DNA of 64,000 nt from Zerene cesonia. Lineage: Eukaryota > Arthropoda > Insecta > Lepidoptera > Pieridae. The translations under genes and the position numbers were made by a program. Below the pieces are notes generated by a model. It ran no database searches. It was given only the letters and a program-made list of their open reading frames with translations, and had not been told where the DNA came from. This document shows positions 21,719 through 34,500 of this stretch, piece after piece. Positions within the stretch are counted from its first letter, which is position 1. Every line of letters begins with the position of its first letter. The stretch covers positions 1,922,001 to 1,986,000 of the forward strand of contig NC_052125.1 in the NCBI RefSeq assembly GCF_012273895.1, in the 5' to 3' direction.

Positions 21719-23979
21719 TTACGATTTATGGTAATTGATTATAATTATCCAACTGACAACAGACATGTTTCCCTGCTATAAAAAGCATAAGTTCGTCACA
21801 CTCTAGCCTCTTAATTGTATTGGATGACAGAATTATATCATAAAATCGCTTCGGTGCGAAGAGAAACAAGGACATACAAACGAACAAGCACACTTTCGTA
21901 TTTAAAAGATAAGTAGGATACTTCCACGCCACCGTTTCACATGTAAATTTAAATGGTATAAAACTATACGTGATTAATGTTTAATTATACTCAATTATCA
22001 TGCGTTATATTTGACACCAAATCTCTAATTTATTGGCAGTCAGCCAAATAAACAATTAACAAAGTCATCAATGCTTAACGAGCGATCGTGCTTGTATTTC
22101 GGAACGCCGAGGCGCGCTGTCAACTTGACATATTGAAGTGGGCGGGCTCTTTGACGTTGTTTTGCGCGGCAAATCGATGACGCATTTTCTAAAGTGACGT
22201 GACTTTTTTTGTGCAAACTGCAATTAAATGCGTTTTGTTTTCAACCGACGTTTCGAGAAGGAGGTTTATTCGACTGTATTTTCTTTGCAGTATGTAAATC
22301 TATAACTCTGTGGGTTTTGAACCAATTGACGTTATTATTTTTGTGTTTTCCTCCCCAAAAACGCCGGTGACCGTTTTTGTTGAAGAGATTTTTTTATTAC
22401 CTTCAATCTATGAAATGATGACCTGTTCCTTTGTATCTTATATCTTTATGGATGCAATTTTATCTTACTATCTCAGAGCAGAAACAGTATATGTTCTAGT
22501 AGCTGTTATGGATTTCTGAGTCACAATGAATAGGACAATAGCAAGCGTACAATAAAGATTACGTACGATGTTATAAAATAAATTATCATTTCTTCTTAAG
22601 GTTTAATTTTAATTTCGACCCTTTAAAAAGCCACGACCTCACGCATTTTTATATTCTTATTAGCTGCTGTGATTTGTAGAAAACATAAAGTGTCTGCACG
22701 CATTCGCGCGCATCGCACAGCTGTCAGTCAGCCATATTTAGCTCAAAAGGCGCGAAACCGTCACAGCATTTCGCGCCTCATTTCAATTTTAGAACGCAAT
22801 TTTCGGTTTCGTTTTCAAAGAGAAGCTAAAATGTTGCCAGTGCAATAAAACACGGGAAGTCGAGCGTGGTGTTGTCAGCGTTTGGTAACAAATTGGTTAA
22901 TTGCTTTTGGTTTATTTATAACTCTGTTTGGATGTGTTGACTGAAATCTCATTAGCTACATGTTGACGTGTAATTAGAAGATAACGAAATAACAAATAAT
23001 CCATACGTGAACAAAATGTGTCACTGGAATGTATTTTATTTTTTTATTTATAATATGTACTTTCTTTTAGAAAACAGAAAGTAAAGCTTATATAAAATAA
23101 TGGTACAATGATATTTCGTACAAAAAGCGGCCTTATTTCTAGACGGCAATGTCTGCCAGGCAACCTGGTATTTTAATAAGCCCATGTTCGAACTTACGTC
23201 GTTTAACTTTGTCTCTGAAGTAGAAGTATCGTATTGTATTGTATATATATAGATATTTATTTATTCCCACAAATCATTAGGAGCATTTGTGTACCAATCC
23301 ACATTCAAATGTAATGATTAATGGCCCTCACATTTCGAGTAACTTTCTATTAGTAAAATATTGTTTTTAATAGTTTCAGTGGATAGTCCATTTAATCGTA
23401 CGAAATGTCTAATTTATTAAGTTTATTTCTTTATAATATTAATATAGACTATCTGGTCACCTCGGCTCTGTCTGGTTAGATATTTTTTATAGCTTTTTAT
23501 ATATTTAACAGTTATTATCTTAATCCATACGGAGACAAATGAATCAAAGCAAAAATCATAAAAATCCGTTCAGCCATTCCTGATCTATACGTGGTGTATC
23601 TAATACGATTCCCTTTTATTTGTTATAAAGATATAGATTATTGGAACTATCCCGTCATCTGCGATAACTTTAATATCCAATTTTTACCTTTATATTTAAT
23701 TCCTATACGCTGTTATCCAAACATACGAAATTCTAGTAACCACTGAACGTGTTCACCACTTAATATCTTATGACAAATCCAATGCTTCAGATATTTATTT
23801 ATATTCCCCCATCTTAACCATAGATAAGGGGAGAGCGAGGCAGTTATAATGTGTCGCCATTTGTCAAACATTCAATAGCCACCTAATGGACAGTTAGGAT
23901 GTTTGCTTCCGGTTCCGTAATATTGTTATCTGTGGCTAAGTATGTGTATTTAAAAAGTAACAAATTTTGTTTATAGCCA
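21719..23979. other. non-coding region with repeat-poor island
   Basis: No gene seen. The 22080-22860 part is rich in CpG motifs. It contains GGCGCGCTGTCAACTTGACA, GTGGGCGGGCTC, CACAGCTGTCAGTC and a mirrored pair GGCGCGAAA / TTTCGCGCC at 22749 and 22770 that resembles E2F-type sites. Possible enhancer or unannotated promoter. Confidence 0.4.
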
Positions 23980-24194
23980 ACTAGCATCGTTCCGCGGTTT
24001 CACCCGCATAAGTCCATATCCCGTAGGAATATCGGAATAAAAAGTTGCCTATGTGTTATTCCAGTTGTCCTATCTACGTACCAAATTTCATTGCAATCGG
24101 TTAAGTATTTTTTATGTGAAATAGTTACAAACATACACATACATCCATCCTCACAAACATTCGCATTTATAATATTAGTAGGATAGGATAGGAT
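23980..24194 (-). mobile_element. Helitron family A, full length
   Basis: From ACTAGCATCGTTCCGCGG to AATATTAGTAGGATAGGAT; the last GGATA unit is repeated. Confidence 0.8.
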
Positions 24195-24362
24195 AAACTA
24201 TTCCCTGGTGGTATTAATCAAAAGCGAATTAGCGCACAGTTTAATTGAGAATTCATAAAATTAGCAGTCTTCAGTAAAAATAATAACAGTAGGTTACCCC
24301 ATATATAAGAGAAAAGGAGACGAAACATGAGTGTGCATTAAAGCAATTTAATTAGTTCAAAC

Positions 24363-24450
24363 TAGGAGGTTACCATACCACACCGTAAGAAGTTGCCACT
24401 GTTTTGTACGGCGAGTGAGGGAGCCGCAGTCGGAGGCACGTAGTATATTA
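24363..24450 (+). repeat. fragment of family N repeat
   Basis: Degraded middle section with TACCACACCGTAAG-like sequence and GCGAGTGAGGGAGCCG. Confidence 0.4.
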
Positions 24451-24455
24451 GTAAC

Positions 24456-24612
24456 TAGCTTTTGTCCGTGGCTTCCCACGCGTTAATTAGGGACTAATTT
24501 AATAGATGTTATTAAACATATAAAACTTCCTTTTGAATCACTCTATTAAAGACGCATACATAGGGATATGGGGACAGACGGAGAAAGCGACATTGTTTTA
24601 TACTACTTAATG
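24456..24612 (-). mobile_element. Helitron-like element, family E
   Basis: ACTAGCTTTTGTCCGTGGC at the left and GCGACATTGTTTTATACTAC at the right, matching 8465-8655. Confidence 0.55.
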
Positions 24613-25513
24613 ATGATATAATATTACTCCTCTGCGAATGTTGATTGAACACAAACATTACTAGAAACAAACTGTATCTATATGTAAATGGGCTATGAGA
24701 ACTTTTTAAACTGGGAAATGTTTAGTTCTTTCCCGGATTTTAGGAAGTAAGAAGACAAAAATGGGGAAAGAATATAAAGATAAAATGTTATGGGTTACGC
24801 AAATTATTTACGTTATAGCCCTTTTAAAGCATCATGGGTGCTTGTAAATGTTTATCTATAATTTATTATTTATTTTATCTTTACAATACCTAATTTTAAG
24901 GAACTTTCTTAGTGCCCAATTATATTGCTATGTAACAATATTAAATTTTTACATGCCTATCCGAATTACATACCTGTTTAGAAGGTTCTTTATTTTATCT
25001 ATGGCTAAACATCATATTGAGTTCAATTAGGCACTAATTTGAAAATTTACTTTCTCTGTCTTAAAATTTTTCGCAATAATATTATAAGAATCAATATATT
25101 GTTATAAAAATAAAATATGGTCTATACATCGCATATAACACAGCGACATCTAGTACCGAATAGCTAGAAATATATTTATCAAGGTCTAGGTTCAAGGTCA
25201 CTTTGAATCCAGAGACAATATTAAAAGTTAATAGTATAGAAGAGCTCATTCTAATAGTTTTCTTAAATCTAAATAATACTTTTAATGAAGAAATTATTAA
25301 ATCAATATAAATATTATTTGATGAATAACAAATAAATTAATGCACAGAAGAAATAAAAATGAAACACGTCACTCCTGTCAAAATTTGTTGTGTCATGTCT
25401 TCATGTAATATTTTTGTCTCACAATAACAAAAGAAATTGCGAAAGAAAATATTAAAATAAGGTGGAAAAGTTTATAACCGTGTGTGAAAACTAAAGCTTA
25501 ATAGTCCTTCATA
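24613..25513. promoter_or_regulatory. AT-rich 5' flank of the UBXN4 gene
   Basis: No repeat recognised. The last about 170 bases before the start codon form the probable promoter and 5' UTR. There is no clear TATA box, as expected for a housekeeping gene. Confidence 0.35.
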
Positions 25514-25595
25514 ATGCATTGGTTCGGTGGGACGATCGCCGAAGCGGTAACACTATCAAAACAGAAAAATGCTATTTTCGTTGTTTTTGTTGAAG
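25514..25595 (+). CDS. UBXN4: UBXN4 exon 1
   Basis: Codes residues 1-27, beginning MHWFGGTIAEAV. The start fits the family, whose proteins open with a short amphipathic stretch before the thioredoxin-like fold. Donor GAAG|GTAAAT, phase 1. Confidence 0.9.
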
Positions 25596-28500
25596 GTAAA
25601 TATATTTTTCTATATATCTTACTATGAAAAGGTGTCTTTTTAGGTTTTCTCTTTATCCCGATATTAAAAATCTTCTATTTACTTGAAAATGAGTTTATTG
25701 TTTCGATTGTACAATGTTAACCTTTTCTAGAATATTTACATAATATTAATTGTTTAAACGCATAATTAAACTTTTTGAACTTAAACAAAATGTCTCATTT
25801 AACCTCCTCTTTCGCAAAGAAGTATTCGAATGTACCAGTTTTCGTGTGGAAAACAAATTGAATAATGACTCATAAGAAATTTTATCTCGGTAGTTCATAG
25901 ATTATAATTTTTTATGTTTTTCTACAATTTATACTTTCCAATAGCTCATTAGAATGATTCCCGTATTCCATGGATGTTTTTTAGGTTTTAATTGTTTTCA
26001 AACACTTTTCAAACTTAAACCCCATTTTCAATTATAAGATAAAAAAGAAAGTTTGATTTTTTGCTGCAATTCCTCTCTGAATGATTTTCTTGATTTACAA
26101 TTAACATGAACAGAAATTCTTATGTCGAGTTGGGTACATCATTGAGACCATTACATAAAGTAGCCATAATTTACCAACTATCTTATTTTATCCAACCGTG
26201 TTGTCACAGAGTGGAATAGACTACCCGAGAGTGTAATAATTGCACCCACGTTGAATAGTTTTAAAAATAAATTGGATGAACTAAATGTTTTCTTCAAATC
26301 ATAAAATACACACGCATCAGCTTTTTAGCTGCTAGTGTGCTTAAATAAAATAAAATAATAATAATAATAAGAGTTTTTAACAACACCGCCGCAAGGCGAG
26401 GTACTACTCTGACATAATAATAATATCTTGTGTATTGGCCAGAGACACCAGACAGACCTTCGCATTTATAATATTAGTAGTATTTTATGTATTACTAGAC
26501 GCTCATTCCGACTCCACCCCAATATCAAGAGTCCTTTTCTATCCCAAGGGAGAGTATAATTAGGGTAAAAGGTATAGGTGATTATAATATTAGTCTGAAA
26601 GTATGATAATCCATATTATATTATAAACAGAAATGATCTAGTATTTTCTTGTGTTTGGTTTCACGCGAGTATTATACATTTAGAAATTAAAAACTTTTCA
26701 ACGGATTTTAAACNNNNNNNNNNNNNNNNNNNNNNNNNNNNNNNNNNNNNNNNNNNNNNNNNNNNNNNNNNNNNNNNNNNNNNNNNNNNNNNNNNNNNNN
26801 NNNNNNNNNNNNNNNNNNNNNNNNNNNNNNNNNNNNNNNNNNNNNNNNNNNNNNNNNNNNNNNNNNNNNNNNNNNNNNNNNNNNNNNNNNNNNNNNNNNN
26901 NNNNNNNNNNNNNNNNNNNNNNNNNNNNNNNNNNNNNNNNNNNNNNNNNNNNNNNNNNNNNNNNNNNNNNNNNNNNNNNNNNNNNNNNNNNNNNNNNNNN
27001 NNNNNNNNNNNNNNNNNNNNNNNNNNNNNNNNNNNNNNNNNNNNNNNNNNNNNNNNNNNNNNNNNNNNNNNNNNNNNNNNNNNNNNNNNNNNNNNNNNNN
27101 NNNNNNNNNNNNNNNNNNNNNNNNNNNNNNNNNNNNNNNNNNNNNNNNNNNNNNNNNNNNNNNNNNNNNNNNNNNNNNNNNNNNNNNNNNNNNNNNNNNN
27201 NNNNNNNNNNNNNNNNNNNNNNNNNNNNNNNNNNNNNNNNNNNNNNNNNNNNNNNNNNNNNNNNNNNNNNNNNNNNNNNNNNNNNNNNNNNNNNNNNNNN
27301 NNNNNNNNNNNNNNNNNNNNNNNNNNNNNNNNNNNNNNNNNNNNNNNNNNNNNNNNNNNNNNNNNNNNNNNNNNNNNNNNNNNNNNNNNNNNNNNNNNNN
27401 NNNNNNNNNNNNNNNNNNNNNNNNNNNNNNNNNNNNNNNNNNNNNNNNNNNNNNNNNNNNNNNNNNNNNNNNNNNNNNNNNNNNNNNNNNNNNNNNNNNN
27501 NNNNNNNNNNNNNNNNNNNNNNNNNNNNNNNNNNNNNNNNNNNNNNNNNNNNNNNNNNNNNNNNNNNNNNNNNNNNNNNNNNNNNNNNNNNNNNNNNNNN
27601 NNNNNNNNNNNNNNNNNNNNNNNNNNNNNNNNNNNNNNNNNNNNNNNNNNNNNNNNNNNNNNNNNNNNNNNNNNNNNNNNNNNNNNNNNNNNNNNNNNNN
27701 NNNNNNNNNNNNNAGAGGTGGCGGGCTCTCTGAAACAATGATTTACCGACAGAAGCGAGTTGACAGGGGTGGTGGTGGGATTCACCATTGATGATCCACC
27801 ACAGAAATGATCTGTTTATATCATCATCATCAACCTAAATATGATGTTCCCACTGCTGGGACACAGGCCTCCTATAGAGTTTAGGCCATAATCCATCACA
27901 CTAGCCTAGTGCAGTTTGGCAGATGTCACATGTCGTTGAATTTTTTATTCTTGGACATGCCGGTTTCCTGACGATGTTTTCCTTCACCGTTTTAAGCAGT
28001 GGTGATGTTACCTACATGCGCAGATAAATTGAAAAATCTATTTATTTACTGCATGCTCGCCTGGTCTTGAACCCCGACTTATTGATTTTGAAGTCCAAGC
28101 TTCTCACGGTCTTAAATGGAAACCTGAATGATAGGTAATATTCATGTATATCATGGGCTAAGCCAGGGAAGGGACAGCTACTAACCAATAGAAGCTATAA
28201 TACTTTGAATTTTCCAGGTGACAATGATCAGTCCAAAGAGCTGGCAGCAACAATTGACGATGGAGCAGTATTGAAACGTTTGGCCGATGAAAATAACTTT
28301 CTCGCTATCAAACTGATGAGTGGTTCGGAGAATTACACATATTTCGCACAGATCTGTATCCTTTTTGAGTTTTTTTAATTTTATTGAGTTCAATTTTGAT
28401 ATAACAATTGATACATACATACGTACACTCATATATGACATTAAAAGAATATATATATACAAATATATATTCATTCATAAAAAAGAACATAATAAACTTT

Positions 28501-31500
28501 TTCAATTTTAACACTAAGGAAATCCTTCTATCCTACTATCCTACTTCCCACTCCTACTCCTATAAATAACTAATATTATAAATGCGACAGTTTGTAAGGA
28601 TGTCTGAGTATTTGTTGCTCTTTCACGCAAAAATTTCTGAACCGATTGGAATAAAATTTGGTACATAGACAGCTGGACAACTGGAATAACATATAGGCAA
28701 CTTTTTATCCCGATATTCCTACAGGATACGGACTTACGCGGGTAAAACCGCGGGGCGCAGCTAGTCAACTGTAAAACAATGTTAAATTGCTTTGATATGC
28801 TTACAATATGTCTACTCACTATAGTATTTAGACAAGCAGACAGCGTGTAGTAATTCAAAAGATACTGCCCCTAATTGGCCCAGGGAACGCCTAAACGTAC
28901 GTGTTTATTTCCGGGAATAAGAAATGGTGTATTGCGTAGTATTAGCGCAGCATAAGACATTTTATTGAACAACTATTGAATATTGAAATCTACTTAACAC
29001 AAAACCAAGATCAATTTGTGCCCGTGCCTTCACTGTTCTTCATCGGAAGGAACGGGACGCCGCTGGAGGTAGTCTGCGCCGGAGTGCAGGCGCAGAGCCT
29101 AGCGGAGAGGATCGATAGGATACTCGAAGAGCATTGTAAGTTATAATATATGTATGAATCATTTTTATGATATTGCCATGTCACTGTCAAAGGGGGGAAA
29201 CTTTTATAGGTTCGGAATTCGGATCAGGCATTACATGACAGTAAATAAATTTAATGCCTACTTTGCAATTGGTATTTTTAGTTTACATATTTTTAATTGT
29301 TTGTGTATATAAAAAAGTAAACTTAACATATTTACATGATAAACTTAGTAGCGGAAGGTGTAAGATACTGATATTTATACCAATATTCTTATGACATAGA
29401 CATAAATACATAGATTCATAGATTCTATTTTATACTGATATTATATAGAGGATACTTTTATATTTCTTTATAATTATATAAAACTCCTTGACCGATTACA
29501 AAAAAACTTTCACCATTAGACAGCTCCAAAGTCACTGAGTGACATAGCCAGGGCGAACAGCTAGTATTGGATGTAGGCTACGTCAAAATTTCATGCACAT
29601 GTGGTCTTTGAGGAAACCGACTTGTCAAAGAATAAAATTTTCAAGGCCTTTTACCAGGGTGATGGATCAGTGCCTAAATCCACATAGGAGACCCGACTAC
29701 TAACATTGAGAACTTGTATGAGTATTGTATTTTTTGTGTCTATCATATAATTATAATAATACTCGTATCTTCAGATAAGGGCACAAAAACAACAGTGCAA
29801 CCATCCACATCGGGGCAGAATATCAAACAACAAACGACAAACCTACTGCAATCGGAAGCAGGTGCTGTTGCACCTCATCCTGAACCATCAGAGGCTGTGA
29901 AAGAGAAAACTCCAGAAGTTCTGTCCCATGAAAAACCAGGTGATGGCTTATGAATTTATGTTTTTCTTTTGTTAAAGTTTACTTACTTTCTATAGCGGTG
30001 CAGTGACCCAAAGTGAGTCTTGGCCTCCGACAATAAGAGCCTCCATTTGATCCTATCCTGCGCCACCTATTGCCAGTTTTCTGTCTGGTTGTTAAAGTTT
30101 AAGAATGAATAATGTAGTGAAATTTTATAACATTCTTATGAAACTACAGTTTGTTGCCAGCTCTCCTCTGTAGAAACTGCTTTCCGAACCGGTGGTAAAT
30201 TGTTATTTATTTAATATGGCGATTCAAAAGTGCTTTGTCAGTTAGTGTTTTATTGCAATTTTGTATCATGATGTAATATATACTTCTATACTAACATTAG
30301 ATAAATCTTTCCTAGATTTGATTTCTTGTTTGTTTGTAATGGATAAACTTAAAAACTACTGGACCGATTTTAAAAATTCTTTCACCATTAGAAAGCTGCA
30401 ACTTTGCTGAGTGACATAGGCTATATATGTACCACGGGCGAAACCGGAGCGGAAAGCTAGTTGTACAATAAAGTATTTAAATTAATAAATACTAGATGCT
30501 CGCTACGGCCCCTCCAAAATAGGCCTGTTATAAGTTATTTTCCAATGATATGGTAATCCAATAGATTAATAATCATTAAATTTCGTATTTGAGTTACAAA
30601 TGTATATAGATTTTGGAAATAAAAGTGGAATAAATAATTTACTTTAACTACTATTGCATACTAACGGTCCGCTCCGGCTTCGCCTGTGGTATATACATTG
30701 CCTTATAGCCTTTCTCAATAAATGGGCAATCAAACACTGAAATAAAATTTTCAATCGGATCAGTAGTTCCTGAGATTAGTGCGTTCAAACAAACAAATTC
30801 TTCAGCTTTATAACATTAGTGTAGATTATAATCCTACTAATATTATAAATGCGAAAGTTTGTAAGTATGTGTGTGTGTGTTTGTTGCTCTTTCACGTAAA
30901 AACTACTGAACCGATTGCAATGAAGTTTGGTACGTACATAGCTGGACAACTGGAATAACATATAGGCAACTTTTTATCCCGATATTCCCACGGGATGCGG
31001 ACTTACGCGGGTGAAACCGCGGGGCGCAGCTAGTAGAACATATATTTTGTACGAATTTAAAAAACTAATTGCGTCATCGCACCTAAATTTTCCATTCTAA
31101 TAGTGGCATTCCCTAAACCCTTATAATATTATCAATCCCAAACTAATTTCTTTCTCTTCTTCACAAAGCCATCGAATCGATTTGAATGAAATTTGGTACC
31201 AAGATAGCTTGACACCCGAGTAAGGGCACAGGCTAGGTTTTATCCCGGGAACTCCACCGAAACGGACTCTATCCGTGTCTTCTTTTGAGCAGGAGTGCTG
31301 AGCTAGTAAGACATAAAATATTGGGCATTTATTTTCCAGAAACGTCAGAACCACCTCCGAAGGTCCCCAAGACGACCCACCACGAGGTGACCCGCAGCGG
31401 GGCTGAGTACGACGTGGTCTGCGACGGGGACGTGTGCACCCGGGTGCCCAGGGACAACCCGCACTTGCCGGGCCCTAGCGGGGTGGACACGCAGACTGTG

Positions 31501-34500
31501 AGTTTTTGGGCACATTATTCTTTTAAGACTACCTGTTGCTTGCGGTTTCGCTCGCGTGGCCATAGAGTAAATAGAGTCCATGGCTACATTTTAATATAAC
31601 GCCATCTAGCGGAATTAATATAGCAATGATCCATATGCGCTTCATAACATATTATGAATAAAATAAATGAAATAACGAATGTTCCTATCGGGATAAAATG
31701 TTGAATTGTGATAAAAAGTAGCCTATGCCACTCTCTAACCTTTTATCGCCTACTACAAAAGTCATACTATCTTAATATATATATAAATTACGTGTCACGT
31801 TGTTTGTCCACGATGGACTCCCTAAATCACTCGACCGATTTTAATCAAATTTATGCACTTTGTGCTGTTTGATCCAAGTTAAAAGACAGGATAGTTTACA
31901 TCATTTCAATTAGGTTAAAAGACTACCCGAGTGGAGCCGGGGCGTGCACCTAGTAATATTTATATAAATAGTATAATAGATTATAACATACTACCTGTGC
32001 TGCGCGGTTTCAAGTGTTTCGGAAGTGTGGCTTTATTTAAACAAGTATTTCTATTAAATCTATACTAATATTATAAAGCTTAAGAGTTTGTTTGAACGCA
32101 CTAATCTCAGGACCTAGTGGTCCGATTCGAAATGTTCTTTCAGTGTTACATAATCCATTTATTGAGGAAGGCCATATATGTACCAGGTGTGAAGCCGGGG
32201 CGGACCGTTAGTGTTATAATATAATCAATTTAAGTATAATACTTTTTAACAATCTGCAATATTTTATTTATAATTAGATTTGCGCATAACTATTTCCCTC
32301 CTATAATATTTTTTCCGTTTCAACCGACTTTAAAAATGGGAGGAGGTTAAAAGTTCGACTGACTTTTTTTGAGTTTGCTACTCATATCTTGTTACCGGAT
32401 GAATTGATTTTTATGATACTTTTTTAATTCGAAAGCTGATTCCTCTCGTGTTGTCCCATTTATATTTGGTTGAGTTTTTCTTTCAATTAATTATCATTTA
32501 GTCGTATTTTCTCTTTCCAGAAGACAGTAGAGACGTCTTCAAGTGACATCAGCGCAGAAGAGAAGATGGAGAGAGCTAAAGAGCTGATCGAGGCGAGACG
32601 GAGGGAGAAGGTGGAGAAAGAGAAAGAGGTATGTTATCATGTATAGATAATCTGTGTTTAGAATGTATCATCTAATGTGTTGCTAAGCATAAAAGAAAGA
32701 TAGGATATATAAAGATAGTAGAACGGCTCGACCAAAGCGACAATATTTTTCTTAAATTTTTGTCAACAAGAAACCAGGGTGGAGCACTAGTGTACCAATA
32801 TATAGTATAAATTCTATTGCTGTTCGTTAGTCTCGCTAAAGCTCGAGAATGACTGGGCTGGTTTTGATAATTTTGGTTTTGTGATAATACAGGAATTGAG
32901 AACTCTCTCGTCTCCGGTCTCCCGAGTTTTCTGCAACACACCTTAAATTAGGAATTCATCAAACTAATATTATAAACTAGCTGCTCCCGCGGTTTCACCC
33001 GCGTAAGTCCGTATCCTGTAGGAATATCGGGATAAAAAGTTGCCTATATGTTATTCCAGTTGTCCAGCTGTCTGCGTACCAAATTTCATTGCAATCGGTT
33101 CAGTAGTTTTTGCGTGAAAGAGCAACAAACACATACACATCCTTACAAACTTTCGCATTTATAATATTAGTAGGATAGTAGGATTGATAGGATGTGAAAG
33201 TTTCTTTGTTTAGATGTTTGTCTGTCAATCACTCTGAAACTACAGAACGGATCCGAGTGGAGCCGGGACGAGCGTATAGTTGTCCATATATTTAAATTCA
33301 TCTCAGTTTTGAGCTAGAATCTTGGGAAATATTTTTTTTTTTCATTTTGATAGCAATTTCATAGTCTATTCTCTTATTCATAAACTTTTAGACTAATTCT
33401 AATGTGTCGTTTCTCAGCTGGAAAGACAGAAAGAGTTGGAGAGGAGAGCTACCGGCCAAGGTGTCGCTGAATTGAAGAGATGGCAGGCTGAGCAAGAGAT
33501 GAAACAGATACAGGTATAAGAGAAGAAGGAGAGAATGTATGTTTTATTATATTGTCAGAGACAATGATACACTAGTTTCAGAACATATCTTCGGTCACAT
33601 TATTACTGGAGTAGTGTTTTTTTTTTTAATATAAACTTGTATCTGATTTTGAATTGGATTTTTTGGTGCATTTGAAGGTAGATAAAAATATGCACACATA
33701 GATCTATGATATATATCCTTATGTATATGAAAACATTTTAGTTACACACTTAGAATTCAATGTTTCTGAACGGTTTTAAATTATTTTTGGTGTGATGGTT
33801 AAAAATTTTGTTTGTGGTAGTCGAGCACACTTCGGCACGACTTGGGCCAGCTCGCACCGGGGAAGTACCACACCCCCACAGGAGAACGGGGTGATATAGG
33901 AGCATGCTATTTGTGTTTTGTACGGTGCGTGGGGGAGTCGAAGGACCGTTTCCTCTTCCCCACCCTTACACATTCTCTATCTCTTCTAAAAAGTGGACGG
34001 TGCAGAGCAAGTCTCAGAGCAAGTAACACTGCGAAGGATCATAGGCGGTGGTGATCGCTTACCATCAGGCGAACCACCAGCTCGGTTAAATAAAAAAAAG
34101 AGGTCCTTCCAAGCAAATAACCATTAAATCCCACCACTATAAACCATTTTCCAGGAGGAAAGAAAACGAGAGAGACTCGAGAACAATCTCGCGAGACAGC
34201 GGATACTGGAGCAGATAGCGCAGGACAGAGCCGAGAGGAGAGCGCGGGATCTGCCCCCGCCGCCCGTGCCACAGCCCGTGCCCCATGCGAGTGAGTCTGC
34301 CCCTTTGTGTGTAGTAGTAGAGAGTATGCGGGTCTGAGTGTGCCCCATGCAAGTGAGTCTACCCCCTTGAGAGAGATATGAGAGAATGTTGGTCAGTGTG
34401 TGCCCCATGCTAGTGAGTGTGCCCCGTGTGAGGTGATGCGGGTCAGTGTGTATTGAGTGTGCCATGAGAGTTGAGTGTGCCCTTCGTGTGTGTATGCGTG

